A stretch of 64,000 nucleotides of DNA, taken from the NCBI RefSeq assembly GCF_027568395.1, contig NZ_JANKZL010000001.1, positions 186,001-250,000 on the forward strand. The letters are read 5' to 3'. The translations under genes were made by a program, and so were the position numbers. The notes under the pieces were generated by a model that saw nothing but the letters and a program-made list of their open reading frames with translations, was not told the DNA's origin and made no database searches. This DNA is from Aminobacter sp. HY435 (GTDB taxonomy: Bacteria; Pseudomonadota; Alphaproteobacteria; Rhizobiales; Rhizobiaceae). Numbering within the stretch: the first letter of the stretch is position 1; every line of letters starts with the position of its first letter. Positions 10,207 through 19,275 of the stretch are shown piece after piece.

Positions 10207-11034
10207 CTACTTCTTGCAGTCGCCCTGCGGCACGGGAAACAGCGAAAGATTGACCAGCTTGCCGGTCATCGAGAAATCGCCATAGTCCATGACCAGGTCG
10301 CGGGTCAGACCGTTTTCGTGCAGCTTGAAGCTGATGCGGTATTCCGGAACCTCTTCGCCGTCGCCCTTGCTTTCGTCGAAATAGGCGATATCGACCGGCC
10401 AATATTTGTCCTTGCCCAGGCCGGCGAGCGCCGCGATTTCCGGATCGCCCTGCGGCGCCACGGCCTTCTTGCCGACGATGACGGTTGTGGTCATCACCTT
10501 GTCGGCGTCTTCGGAGCCATCGAACAGGCTGGTTTCATAGAAGGTCTCGCCCTTTTCGGCCTTGCCGATCAGTTCGACGAGATGCTGCGTCGGAAACTGC
10601 GTCAGGGCGAGATCGACGGTGTTCGCCTCGGGTTTTTCCAAAGCCACCTTGAGGCCGTCGGCCTCGCGGGTGGCGGTGCCCTTGACCTCGCTCTCGAGAT
10701 TCTGGTCGACGAACGACTTGGTCACGAATGAGAAGGTCTTGCCCTCGCCGTCCTCGAACGTCGTGGTCTGCTGGTCGGTCAGCCGGGAGTTCTCCCGCGT
10801 CGCGATCTGTGTCACGAAACGGAACTTCACCGTGTAGCCTTCGCAGGCGGAGCCGTTGAACTCGTAGACCATGCGCCCGCTGAGCCCGGTGATTCCCGAC
10901 CGGTCGGAGGCTTGGTCGAGCACCAGGTCATAGACGGCGCGATGCGGCGCCAGTACGGGCGCGGCCAATGCCGGCGTCAGGGCCGATGCCATGGTTGAAA
11001 GGGAGGCAAGAACGACAAGGCGCGTTGCGCGCAT
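10207..11034 (-). CDS. eipB: Cell envelope integrity protein EipB (DUF1849)
   Basis: Periplasmic beta-spiral protein; in Brucella the homologue is needed for envelope integrity. I used the ATG at 11034, which gives a clean signal peptide (MRATRLVVLASLSTMASALT, then ALAAPV). The mature part opens with LAPHRAVYDLVL. Two cysteines, in FNGSACEGYTV and in the C-terminal PQGDCKK, fit the family's conserved disulfide. The product is about 275 residues, matching the family. It is transcribed away from the ridA-like gene, and DUF4031 follows after 8 bases. Confidence 0.88.
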   Translation of the reverse strand: MRATRLVVLASLSTMASALTPALAAPVLAPHRAVYDLVLDQASDRSGITGLSGRMVYEFNGSACEGYTVKFRFVTQIATRENSRLTDQQTTTFEDGEGKTFSFVTKSFVDQNLESEVKGTATREADGLKVALEKPEANTVDLALTQFPTQHLVELIGKAEKGETFYETSLFDGSEDADKVMTTTVIVGKKAVAPQGDPEIAALAGLGKDKYWPVDIAYFDESKGDGEEVPEYRISFKLHENGLTRDLVMDYGDFSMTGKLVNLSLFPVPQGDCKK

Positions 11035-11176
11035 ACACTGGCTCCGATCGCGCGGCCGATGCAGGCCGCCTTGAATGATGGTCCACCATAAAAAAAGTCG
11101 TGGCGGAAGCGAGGCAAACATAGCACTTTCGGCGCCAACTCACTTGCCACCCGTGACTCAGAGATAAGGAAAGACG

Positions 11177-11641
11177 ATGGGCGAAACAATCGAAAAGCGG
11201 CTGAGCGATCTCGGCGTCACGCTGCCGGCCGCCGCCGCCCCCGCCGCCAACTACGTGCCGTTCATGAGCACCGGCAGCTACGTGTTCACCGCCGGCCAGC
11301 TGCCGCTCAAGGATGGCAAGCTCGTCGCCTCTGGCCTCGTCGGACGTGACGTCGACACTGCAGGCGCCAGGGAAGCCGCCAAGCAGTGCGCGGTCAACAT
11401 CCTGGCTCAGGCCAAGGCCGCCCTCGGCGACATCGAGAAGATCGGTCGCATCGTCAAGATCACCGTTTTCGTCGCATCGACGCCTGACTTCACCGAGCAG
11501 CACCTCGTCGCCAACGGCGCTTCCGATTTCCTGGTCGCGGCCCTCGGCGAACGCGGCAAGCACGCGCGCTCGGCCGTAGGCGTCGCCTGCCTGCCGCTGA
11601 ACGCGGCGGTCGAGATCGAAGCCATCATCGAGACCGCGTGA
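11177..11641 (+). CDS. RidA (YjgF/YER057c) family protein
   Basis: Small trimeric protein of the Rid superfamily, whose archetype hydrolyses reactive enamine/imine intermediates. The 154-residue product shows the family core: VFTAGQLPLKDGK, AVNILAQAKAALGDIEKI, KITVFVASTPDF, and ARSAVGVACLPLNAAVEIEAI. At the position of the archetype's catalytic arginine (E. coli VARLP) this protein has VACLP. It therefore belongs to a Rid subgroup lacking that residue and may not be a deaminase. Its TGA overlaps the start of the phosphodiesterase gene, so the two are coupled. Confidence 0.85.
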   Translation: MGETIEKRLSDLGVTLPAAAAPAANYVPFMSTGSYVFTAGQLPLKDGKLVASGLVGRDVDTAGAREAAKQCAVNILAQAKAALGDIEKIGRIVKITVFVASTPDFTEQHLVANGASDFLVAALGERGKHARSAVGVACLPLNAAVEIEAIIETA

Positions 11642-12381
11642 GCATCCGCACCATGACCGACCTCTCCTGGCTGACCGCCCGCCCCGTCGCTCATCGCGGC
11701 CTGCATGACCTCAACAAGAAATGCTGGGAAAACACGCTCTCCGCTTTCGAACGGGCGGCCGCGCGCGGCTTCGCCATCGAATGCGACGTGCACCTCAGCG
11801 CCGATGGCGACGTTGTCGTCTTTCACGACAACACGCTGGACCGGCTGACAGGGACCAACGGCTTCATCTGGCAGCGCACCGTGGCGGAACTGGCCGCGCT
11901 GCGCGTCGGCGGAACCGAAGACCACGTGCCGACGCTGCATGAATTGCTCAGGCTGGTCGATGGCCGCGTGCCGCTGGTGATCGAACTGAAGGGCATTCCC
12001 GGTCACGACGCGGGCCTTGTCGCCAAAGTTGGCGAAATCCTGCGCGGCTACGCTGGCAAGGTGGCGATCATGTCGTTCGACCACTGGCTGATCCGCGACT
12101 TCGCCAAATATGCGCCTGGCGTTCCGGCAGGCCTGACCGCCTGGGGCGATCAGGATCATGAGCTCGAAGCGCATTTTTCAATGCTGGCGCATGGCATGTC
12201 CTTCCTGTCCTACTCGGTCACGCATCTGCCCAACCGTTTCGTCAGCTTCGCGCGCGAAAAACTCGGCATGCCCGTCATCACCTGGACGGTGCGAGATCTG
12301 GAAGCGGTCAGGACGACGTTCGCGCACGCCGACCAGATGACGTTCGAAGGCTTCGATCCCGACGCGACGCCGGTCGCCTGA
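11638..12381 (+). CDS. Glycerophosphodiester phosphodiesterase (GDPD/UgpQ type)
   Basis: Probably hydrolyses glycerophosphodiesters to glycerol-3-phosphate and an alcohol. The 247-residue TIM-barrel protein has the GDPD signature: AHRGLHDLNKKCWENTLSAF, then ECDVHLSADGDVVVFHDNTLDRLT with the metal-binding Glu/Asp pair and second histidine, and later VPLVIELKG. There is no signal peptide, so it acts in the cytosol. The GTG at 11638 overlaps the preceding stop; an ATG at 11653 is an alternative. Confidence 0.9.
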   Translation: MSIRTMTDLSWLTARPVAHRGLHDLNKKCWENTLSAFERAAARGFAIECDVHLSADGDVVVFHDNTLDRLTGTNGFIWQRTVAELAALRVGGTEDHVPTLHELLRLVDGRVPLVIELKGIPGHDAGLVAKVGEILRGYAGKVAIMSFDHWLIRDFAKYAPGVPAGLTAWGDQDHELEAHFSMLAHGMSFLSYSVTHLPNRFVSFAREKLGMPVITWTVRDLEAVRTTFAHADQMTFEGFDPDATPVA

Positions 12382-12420
12382 GCCCTTGCAACGGCCGAGT
12401 TCGAACGTAAGTAACGGCTT

Positions 12421-13626
12421 ATGACCAACGACAGCGGTGCCACGGCTGATGTTGCGGATGGCGGATACGCCGTCCGCGTACTCTCCGGCATCGGCGAGTT
12501 CGGTCGAGACGCATGGGAACAGCTCGACGGCGCCTCAAAGAAAACATCAAATACGCCGTATAACCCATTTGTTTCGTTCGACTTCCTGAACATCCTCGAG
12601 GAATCCGGCTGCGCTGTCCGCAAGACTGGATGGCACGGACATCACCTGCGCCTCGAAAGCGCGGATGGCGCCTTCCTGGGAGCGCTGCCGTGTTACGCGA
12701 AGTCGCACAGCCAGGGCGAATACGTCTTCGATCATGGCTGGGGCGATGCCTTCGAGCGCGCCGGCGGCCGCTACTACCCCAAGCTTCAGGCTTCCGTGCC
12801 GTTCACCCCGGCGACCGGGCCTCGTCTGCTGACCAGCGTCAACGCCGACCCTGCGCGCACCAGGGCTGCGCTGGCCACCGCGCTTCGAAGCGTCGCCGAA
12901 CGCGTTGGCGTCTCGTCGGCCCATGTCACCTTCGCACCGCCTGACGAAGTCGATTGCCTGGAACAGACGGGCTTCCTGCGCCGCATCGACCAGCAGTTCC
13001 ACTTTTTCAACGAAGGCTTTGAAAGCTATGACGATTTTCTCGCCACGCTGGCCTCGCGCAAGCGCAAGGCGTTGAAGAGGGAGCGTCGCGAGGCGCTGGG
13101 CGACGACATCTCCATCGAGCGCCTGACCGGCCGCGACATCACCGAGGCGCATTGGGATGACTTTTTCGCCTTCTACATGGACACCGGCGGCCGCAAATGG
13201 GGCCGGCCGTATCTCAACAGGCAGTTCTTCTCGCTGATCGGGGAACGCATGGCCGACGACGTGCTGCTGGTGATGGCCAGGCGCGGTCGCCGCTACATCG
13301 CCGGCGCCATCAACTTCATCGGCTCCGACACCTTGTTCGGACGCAACTGGGGCTGCATCGAAGACCACCCGTTCCTGCATTTCGAAGTCTGCTACCATCA
13401 GGCCATCGACTTCGCCATCGAACGCAAGCTGAAGATCGTGGAGGCAGGGGCCCAGGGCGAACACAAGCTGGCGCGCGGCTACAGGCCCGTCACCACGCAA
13501 TCCGCCCACTACATCGTCCATCCCGGCCTGCGCCGCGCGATCGCAGACTATTTGCAGCGCGAGCGGCAGGAGGTCGCCGAAATCGGCGGATACCTCGACG
13601 AGCACACGCCCTTCCGTCGCGGATAG
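12421..13626 (+). CDS. FemAB/GNAT-fold acyltransferase of COG3146 (DUF482)
   Basis: A 401-residue soluble protein of the family annotated as a GNAT N-acetyltransferase or 'peptidogalycan biosynthesis' protein. Recognisable segments are NPFVSFDFLNILEESGC, LGALPCYAKSHSQGEYVFDH, YYPKLQASVPFTPATGPRLL, and the C-terminal GAQGEHKLARGYRP. The real substrate is unknown; the fold implies aminoacyl or acyl transfer. It starts 39 bases after the phosphodiesterase and is probably in the same transcript. Confidence 0.82.
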   Translation: MTNDSGATADVADGGYAVRVLSGIGEFGRDAWEQLDGASKKTSNTPYNPFVSFDFLNILEESGCAVRKTGWHGHHLRLESADGAFLGALPCYAKSHSQGEYVFDHGWGDAFERAGGRYYPKLQASVPFTPATGPRLLTSVNADPARTRAALATALRSVAERVGVSSAHVTFAPPDEVDCLEQTGFLRRIDQQFHFFNEGFESYDDFLATLASRKRKALKRERREALGDDISIERLTGRDITEAHWDDFFAFYMDTGGRKWGRPYLNRQFFSLIGERMADDVLLVMARRGRRYIAGAINFIGSDTLFGRNWGCIEDHPFLHFEVCYHQAIDFAIERKLKIVEAGAQGEHKLARGYRPVTTQSAHYIVHPGLRRAIADYLQRERQEVAEIGGYLDEHTPFRRG

Positions 13627-13647
13627 GCCAATTCAGCTGCAGGCTGG

Positions 13648-13983
13648 CTAGTGCGCGACCGACTTGGAAAACAGGTTGATGACCATGACGCCGGCCATGA
13701 TCAGGCTGATGCCGATCACCGCAGGAAAATCAAGCGCCTGTCGGAACCAGATCCATGCAATCAGGGTGATCAGCACGATGCCCGCGCCGCACCACATCGC
13801 ATAGACGATGCCGACCGGTACATTGCGCAGGACCAGCGACAGGAAATAGAACGCGCATGCATAGCCCGCCAGCGATATCACCGAAGGCACGAGCTGGGTG
13901 AAGCCATTGGTTTCCTTCAGCGCCGTGGTCGCCACCACTTCGAACGCCACCGCCACGATCAGGTAAATGTAATTCAACTTCAC
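13648..13983 (-). CDS. Small multidrug resistance (SMR/EmrE-type) transporter subunit
   Basis: Four-helix proton-coupled drug or quaternary-cation exporter that works as a dimer in the inner membrane. I chose the GTG at 13983, giving the usual SMR opening (VKLNYIYLIVAVAFEVVATT) with the essential membrane glutamate at residue 15 and a length of 111. The family's AYAMWCG-like motif is present as VYAMWCGAGIV. The frame extends further upstream, but that part overlaps the divergent HIT gene and is not hydrophobic in the SMR manner. It converges with the COG3146 gene. Confidence 0.88.
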   Translation of the reverse strand: MKLNYIYLIVAVAFEVVATTALKETNGFTQLVPSVISLAGYACAFYFLSLVLRNVPVGIVYAMWCGAGIVLITLIAWIWFRQALDFPAVIGISLIMAGVMVINLFSKSVAH

Positions 13984-14065
13984 GTCCTCTGTGCCTGTTG
14001 CGGCTTGACGCATCAGTCGCCAGCGCCGAAACATCCACCACGAAATCGCAGCAAACGGATGGGCC

Positions 14066-14503
14066 ATGTCGAGCGCCACTTACGATCCAAGCAATATCTT
14101 CGCCAAGATCCTGCGCGGCGAGATTCCATCGCACCGGGTCTATGAAGATGACGCCGTCGTAGCCTTCATGGATGTCATGCCGCAAAGCACCGGGCATACG
14201 CTTGTGGTGCCGAAGACACCGTCGCGCAACCTGCTCGACGCCGACGCCGTGAGCTTCGGCAAGCTTTTTTCTGTGGTTCAGAAAGTGGCGCGCGCGGCCA
14301 AGCAGGCCTTCGAAGCCGACGGCGTGGTCATCTCGCAGTTCAATGAGGTGGCTGCCGGCCAGACGGTTTTCCACCTGCACATCCACGTCGTTCCACGCTT
14401 CGAAGGTGTCGCGCCAAAGGGCCACGCCGCTGTGATGGAGAAACCCGAGGTGCTTGCCGCGAATGCCGAAAAGCTGAAGGCGGCGCTCGAGGCGCAAGTC
14501 TGA
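14066..14503 (+). CDS. HIT family nucleotide-binding hydrolase
   Basis: Histidine-triad protein of the Hint/PKCI group, typically a purine nucleoside phosphoramidase. The 145-residue product starts with the family's NIFAKILRGEIPSHRVYEDD and contains GHTLVVPKTPSRNLLDAD. The catalytic triad is in FHLHIHVVPRF (H-x-H-x-H). It is cytosolic. Its stop is 9 bases from the end of the convergent PAP2 gene, and it diverges from the SMR gene. Confidence 0.93.
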   Translation: MSSATYDPSNIFAKILRGEIPSHRVYEDDAVVAFMDVMPQSTGHTLVVPKTPSRNLLDADAVSFGKLFSVVQKVARAAKQAFEADGVVISQFNEVAAGQTVFHLHIHVVPRFEGVAPKGHAAVMEKPEVLAANAEKLKAALEAQV

Positions 14504-14512
14504 CCTGTAAAC

Positions 14513-15628
14513 TCAGGCGAGCGCAGGCGCGGCGTCCAATTTCTTCGCCTTCCGCCTTGCAGCCTCGCCGGTAAGATGGCCGGCGAGTTTCCACAACAAG
14601 ACCACGCCCACCGCCGAAACATAGGCATCGATGGCATAGTGCCACCCCAGGTGCACCGATCCGACGAAGATGGTCAGGGCGAACGCTGCCGCGCCAACCG
14701 CGAGCCAACGATTGATATGGCGGGCAACGAGAAACAGCAGCACGCACATGGCATTGTGGATCGATGGCATCGCCGAAATTCCGGAGATGACCGTGTCCAT
14801 GTCATTGACGTAGGCGTCCCACAGCACCTCGCGCACTTGCATTGTCGTCAATTCCCACGATGCGTTCACGGCTTCAAGGTTGACGACGAGTTCGGTGAAG
14901 GCGGACGTGCCGCCATGGAGCCGGTCATAGAAGATGGGACCGACTGAGGACAGCATGGTTGCGCAAACGATGCCGAGCACCGCCCAGACGAGAACGAAAG
15001 TCAACATGAACTGGTGTCGAACACCAAACCGGTCCGGCATGCCAATCAACCCGCCCATCGGCACGTAGAAGACCAGGAACCAGACGTAGTAGGCCTTGTC
15101 TATGACGACGGTAGCCATTCCATAGCCGAAGGCCTTCTCGGTAATTCGCCACGGGTCGACCCCGAAGTGCAGATACCTGTCGACCTGCTGGAACAAGTCA
15201 TCCAGTTCGTAGGGGTTGAAGCTCGGTATGGACGACTTGAAGTGGCTGAAAGAATTCATCAAGAGAGCGGCAGCGAGGGCCGCGGGTATGGCGACCACGG
15301 CATTGCGCCATGTGAAGACGTCCGACCACAAGTAGCGGAAGCTCTCGGAAACCGACTTCGTCTGCAGCGTCTTCCAGGCCAGGTAGCAGCAGATCGCGAG
15401 AGCCCACGCGCCAATGAATGGCCACAGGCTTTGCACGAATGTCCAGGCGGCCATTTCGAATGCGCCCGGCAAGATAACCAGGCGCGCGGCAAACACCGAT
15501 AGCGCTGCCGCAAGGAACAGCCCTTGCTCACGCCAGTTTCTCCGGATCGCAGCCAACAGCGGCTGGACTCTTCGATCAGAGGCGTGCGGCGAAGTCACCA
15601 ACCCGCCGGTGGCTTGAACTTCGCTCAT
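14513..15628 (-). CDS. PAP2 superfamily membrane phosphatase
   Basis: A 371-residue multi-pass inner-membrane protein with the second and third PAP2 motifs near the C-terminus: SAMPSIHNAMC, and GSVHLGWHYAIDAY with the catalytic histidine and aspartate. The classical first motif (K-x6-RP) is not visible, as in the PAP2_3 / inositol-phosphorylceramide-synthase-like branch. It probably acts on a lipid phosphate or transfers a phospho-head group. The start (ATG 15628) overlaps the stop of the next PAP2 gene by 4 bases, so the two are translationally coupled. Confidence 0.85.
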   Translation of the reverse strand: MSEVQATGGLVTSPHASDRRVQPLLAAIRRNWREQGLFLAAALSVFAARLVILPGAFEMAAWTFVQSLWPFIGAWALAICCYLAWKTLQTKSVSESFRYLWSDVFTWRNAVVAIPAALAAALLMNSFSHFKSSIPSFNPYELDDLFQQVDRYLHFGVDPWRITEKAFGYGMATVVIDKAYYVWFLVFYVPMGGLIGMPDRFGVRHQFMLTFVLVWAVLGIVCATMLSSVGPIFYDRLHGGTSAFTELVVNLEAVNASWELTTMQVREVLWDAYVNDMDTVISGISAMPSIHNAMCVLLFLVARHINRWLAVGAAAFALTIFVGSVHLGWHYAIDAYVSAVGVVLLWKLAGHLTGEAARRKAKKLDAAPALA

Positions 15629-16596
15629 CGGCCGGTGTCTCCGCCTCTTGCAAACGCGACGCGCCGGGCTACCAGGAATTTCTGCGCCAGCCCCCATGCT
15701 ACGAAGGCGACGACAATGCCGCCGAGCGCGTCGACCAGATGATGGCCGCCATCTATCGGCGTCGCGAGCACAACCGCGAAATTGAGGGCGAACAGCGGCC
15801 AGAACCACCCACGCACCCTGAAGAAGGCCAACACGATCAACGCAGAGAGCGTGGCGTGATAGGACGGAAACGCGATGACGCCGCGAGGCTCATCGAGTGA
15901 GATGAAACGCGCCGCGCCGCTCCGCAGGTCGAAGAACGCTTGCTTGTAGTCCAGATCCACGATCGGCTGGTTCTTGGTCACGAATTCAACGGGAGGCCGG
16001 ATGGTTGCAAGCGCACCGGCGGCTGGCAGCACCGCCGAGATTGCAATACAGATCAGCGCTCCCAGCATGACAGCCAGAACGAAACGTTGAACCCGCTCGC
16101 TCCTGCCCATCAGCCCCAGCACGACAACGGTCAGGGCAACTTGCGAAAGCGATGTCACGTAGACGGCGGATGATAGCGCCCCGAGCCAGGGCCGTTCATT
16201 GACGAAGCCCACATAAGCCAGCCAGTCAAAACCAAGCGCGGCGTCAGCAGCGATCAACTTGTCGTCGATCAACGGCATGTCGAGAGAAGTCATCAGCAGG
16301 CTCAGGACTGCCGCGGCCGCCGAAAAGGCGAGCAGAATGGCCGTCTCCGAGCACAAGACCTCGAAGCGTTCCATCGGCCTCTTCGTGCGATAAAACCAGG
16401 CCACCGCTGCGAGCACGACGGTGATCCCAATGACGGTCAACATGCTCTGCATGTGAAACTGGAAATCGCTTCCCAGTATCCAGATGGTGTCGACGGCGAA
16501 AATCGCGGCAACAACTGCCGCCTTCGCCATGAGTTGGTGATTTTCGCCGATTGCCGATGGCAACACCAGCTTGGTTGTTGCCGGGATTTCCACCAT
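15625..16596 (-). CDS. PAP2 superfamily membrane phosphatase (second copy)
   Basis: A 323-residue membrane protein upstream of and overlapping the other PAP2 gene. It has FPSYHATLSALIVLAFF (PSxH motif) and PIDGGHHLVDALGG, with the final histidine and aspartate of the active site. About six hydrophobic segments lie before and between these motifs. The usual GS.H motif is replaced by TPIDGGHH. It may be a lipid phosphatase or head-group transferase; the substrate cannot be read from the sequence. A later ATG (MAKAAVVAA) is possible. Confidence 0.82.
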   Translation of the reverse strand: MVEIPATTKLVLPSAIGENHQLMAKAAVVAAIFAVDTIWILGSDFQFHMQSMLTVIGITVVLAAVAWFYRTKRPMERFEVLCSETAILLAFSAAAAVLSLLMTSLDMPLIDDKLIAADAALGFDWLAYVGFVNERPWLGALSSAVYVTSLSQVALTVVVLGLMGRSERVQRFVLAVMLGALICIAISAVLPAAGALATIRPPVEFVTKNQPIVDLDYKQAFFDLRSGAARFISLDEPRGVIAFPSYHATLSALIVLAFFRVRGWFWPLFALNFAVVLATPIDGGHHLVDALGGIVVAFVAWGLAQKFLVARRVAFARGGDTGR

Positions 16597-16643
16597 TGCC
16601 GCTTACCCTCAACCTGCCCCTGGCAGATGTTAGGCATCGGCGG

Positions 16644-17039
16644 TTAAGCCGACGTGAATATGCCGTGCAGGGCGGCCATATCGGCGTGCGAGCTCCCCAT
16701 CCACAGCCCTGCCAGCAACACCGCCTCCGCGGCAACGATGCCGACCAGAACCTTACGCCCGAGGAAAAGGTACGCGACGAACCCAGCCACCACAGCCCCA
16801 ATGCGCAGAGCAAGCGCGGTGTCGGCGAGGGCGCCAGACGGAAAGACAATCAGGTTGCCGATGACCGCGGCGACCAGCGCTGTGGCGAGGGCGCGGACCA
16901 GCACCAGAAGGTCGGAGTCTTCGGTGATGCGATCGCCGAGGTACACGCCAAGGAAGCGCCATGCGTCAGTCACCAGCCAACCACCGACAAGGATGAAGAC
17001 GAACGGCCACCACCAGGCGTCGATTGCGTCGAACGTCAT
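16644..17039 (-). CDS. azlD: AzlD family branched-chain amino acid exporter small subunit
   Basis: A 131-residue protein with four hydrophobic segments that matches AzlD, the small partner of AzlC in an amino acid efflux pair. Visible are the RFLGVYLGDRITEDSDLL loop and the ALATALVAAVIGNLIVFPSG helix. The ATG at 17039 overlaps the azlC stop by 4 bases. The family exports branched-chain amino acids in Bacillus and E. coli (YgaZH); the substrate here is inferred. Confidence 0.85.
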   Translation of the reverse strand: MTFDAIDAWWWPFVFILVGGWLVTDAWRFLGVYLGDRITEDSDLLVLVRALATALVAAVIGNLIVFPSGALADTALALRIGAVVAGFVAYLFLGRKVLVGIVAAEAVLLAGLWMGSSHADMAALHGIFTSA

Positions 17040-17782
17040 GCCGCAGCCCTCCGTCGCGCGGCGACATGCAGGCCGAACGCCACGCCACCGCCGATCAGGC
17101 CGGCGCCGAGAAGATCAAAGCCCGGAACCACCAGATGCAGCAGAGGTCCGAGCACGATGCCGAGAACCATTGCCACATGCCCTGCCCGCTCGCGCGCCGA
17201 GCCCCATAGAGACGTCAGGAAATACATCGGCGTCAGCATGAAAAGCGCGGCCGATACCATCGGCGGCAGGTTTTCGGCGACGACATAGGTGACCGCGACG
17301 ACCAGCATGTTGAACAGCACCAGCGTCGAGCCAAGGCCAGCGTAGTAGCTGGTGCGCATCGCCGGAGGGATGCCGCGCAGCCGCTCCATCGCCAGCACCC
17401 AGGAGGTGACGGCAACGAAATGCGCCAGGAAGTAAAGCACCCAGCGCGGCGTGTTCGGCCCGCGCAATTCAGGCACCAGCGCCACCACCATCGGCGCCAG
17501 CCGGATCGACGACAGCGCAACCGCGAAGGCGGCTGCCGGCAGCGACGCGCCGGTCATGATCGCGCCGACCAGCACGACCTTTGCCGGCAGCGCCCAGACC
17601 ATGCCGACCATGAACACGGTCTGCACCAGCGTCAGCCCAGCCTCCTTGGCGAGGCCAGCGAAGCCGATGAAGGCACTGGCGAGAATCAACCCGGGAACGG
17701 AAACGGCAGCCGCCACCCCGCGCAGATACCATCTGCCGCGGCGAGTCGCTTCAGGCGCGGATCGGGAGCTATGCAAGTCCAT
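17036..17782 (-). CDS. azlC: AzlC family amino acid exporter large subunit
   Basis: A multi-pass protein of about 248 residues with the AzlC pattern: a long N-terminal amphipathic part, then LILASAFIGFAGLAKEAGLTL and FAVALSSIRLAPMVVALVPELRG. It pairs with AzlD to export amino acids. I prefer the ATG at 17782 (MDLHSSRSAPEATRRGRWYL); a GTG at 17800 in the same frame would add six residues. It diverges from the diguanylate cyclase gene with about 180 bases between them. Confidence 0.85.
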   Translation of the reverse strand: MDLHSSRSAPEATRRGRWYLRGVAAAVSVPGLILASAFIGFAGLAKEAGLTLVQTVFMVGMVWALPAKVVLVGAIMTGASLPAAAFAVALSSIRLAPMVVALVPELRGPNTPRWVLYFLAHFVAVTSWVLAMERLRGIPPAMRTSYYAGLGSTLVLFNMLVVAVTYVVAENLPPMVSAALFMLTPMYFLTSLWGSARERAGHVAMVLGIVLGPLLHLVVPGFDLLGAGLIGGGVAFGLHVAARRRAAA

Positions 17783-17959
17783 GGCATCGGCGCGTAGCAC
17801 AGCTTCCCTGCCAAGTCAGCGTGGTTGCCACCTTGGCGCTGCGTCTGCTGCCCCGGCGCGCCGTGATTTTTGCTGCGCTGCGATGCCTATTGGCCGCTGC
17901 GTTAACCCTTTGACCAGCGACAGTGGATAGACAGGAAGGGATCAGGGAGTGAGGACATC

Positions 17960-19210
17960 ATGATCGGCACATTTTTGCTCGTGGTGCAGGCGCTGATCTA
18001 CTTCGTCACCATGGCCGCCGTGTTTCACGCCCGACGCAGATTCGGCATCGGCATTTTCGTCTGCGTGCTCGGCGTGATGCACTTCCTGGAAACCTATCTC
18101 GCCGCGGTGTTCTTCGTGCCCCTTCCCTTCGGCATCGTCTCGCCCGGCTCCACCGTGATGTTTTCCGGCAAGCTGGTGATGTTCCTGCTCCTCTACATCA
18201 AGGAGGATGCAGAGACGGTGCGCCAGCCGATCTACGGCCTGCTGATCGGCAATGTGCTGATGGTCGCGCTTGCGCTGGTCCTGCGCTTCTACGGCACGAT
18301 CGTCGATCTGCCGGGATACCGGCCGGACCTCGCCTTCCTGGACGAGATGGGCATTCTGATGGTGTGGGGGACGGCACTGCTGTTTGTCGACAGCATCGCC
18401 CTGATCCTGCTCTACGAGAAGCTCGGCCAGAGGATCGCCAACACCCTGTTCAAGCGTATCTTCCTGAGCGCGGCGATCGTTCTGACTTTCGACCAGCTGA
18501 TGTTTTTCATCGGCCTGCATCTGGTGTCGGGCATTCCCGTCAACGCCCTCTATGGCGGCTGGATCGCCAAGATGGGGGCTGCCCTGCTCTACAGCGCCCT
18601 GCTCGTCGGCTATCTGCGCTATGTCGAGGCAAGACCAGCCCTGGCCGGCCCGGAGCCGCTGCTCAAGGTATTCGACCGTCTGACCTTCCGGCACCGCTAC
18701 GAGGACCTCTTGCAGCGAACCGGCATCGACACGCTGACCGGTGTCAGCGACAGGGGGCAGTTCGAGGCCGTCGCACAGCCGCTGATCGACCGTTCGCTGA
18801 CCGAGCGCAGGCCGGTCAGCCTGCTGATGATCGACATCGACCACTTCAAGAACATCAATGACGAGCACGGCCACATCGTCGGCGACAAGGTGCTCAAGAA
18901 CGTCGCCCGCGCTCTTGCAGGCTCGCTGCGCAGCGGCGATCGCCTGTTTCGCTATGGCGGCGAGGAATTCGTCGCCATCTGCCATGACCTGAGCGCCGGC
19001 GACGCCGTCGTGCTCGCCGAGCGCCTTCGCACCGCCGTCGAAAACACCGATCTCGCGGAATCGGGCGTACGCGCCACTGTCAGCATAGGCGTGACGACGG
19101 CCGAACATGCCCCCATGCACGCAGAACAGATGCTGAGCGATGCGGATGTCTGGCTCTACAGGGCCAAGAAGCTTGGCCGAAACCGCGTCGAGAGCGAAAT
19201 CATCAACTGA
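17960..19210 (+). CDS. Membrane-anchored diguanylate cyclase
   Basis: Synthesises cyclic di-GMP from two GTP. The 416-residue product has about seven hydrophobic segments in residues 1-220, a novel-looking sensor region I cannot assign to a named domain. A complete GGDEF domain follows: DTLTGVSDRGQFE, MIDIDHFKNINDEHGH, and RYGGEEF with GGEEF at residues 333-337. An RSGD inhibitory site lies five residues before that motif, so product inhibition is expected. It ends just before a strong bidirectional terminator. Confidence 0.92.
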   Translation: MIGTFLLVVQALIYFVTMAAVFHARRRFGIGIFVCVLGVMHFLETYLAAVFFVPLPFGIVSPGSTVMFSGKLVMFLLLYIKEDAETVRQPIYGLLIGNVLMVALALVLRFYGTIVDLPGYRPDLAFLDEMGILMVWGTALLFVDSIALILLYEKLGQRIANTLFKRIFLSAAIVLTFDQLMFFIGLHLVSGIPVNALYGGWIAKMGAALLYSALLVGYLRYVEARPALAGPEPLLKVFDRLTFRHRYEDLLQRTGIDTLTGVSDRGQFEAVAQPLIDRSLTERRPVSLLMIDIDHFKNINDEHGHIVGDKVLKNVARALAGSLRSGDRLFRYGGEEFVAICHDLSAGDAVVLAERLRTAVENTDLAESGVRATVSIGVTTAEHAPMHAEQMLSDADVWLYRAKKLGRNRVESEIIN

Positions 19211-19237
19211 CGTACCGTAGGCAGGCCTTCCAGCAAA

Positions 19238-19266
19238 AAGAAGCCCCCGGAAACCGGGGGCTTCTT
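19238..19266. terminator. Bidirectional intrinsic terminator between GGDEF gene and clpA
   Basis: A perfect 13-bp stem (AAGAAGCCCCCGG) with an AAA loop. On the minus strand it is followed by TTCTTTTTG, making it a strong terminator for clpA, whose stop is 10 bases upstream. It can also serve the convergent cyclase gene. Confidence 0.9.
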
Positions 19267-19275
19267 GGTCTTTGA

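Noticed and set aside
12630-12944. Alternative frames within the COG3146 gene
   Set aside because: They are arginine-rich shadow frames typical of GC-rich coding DNA; the COG3146 frame carries all conserved motifs.
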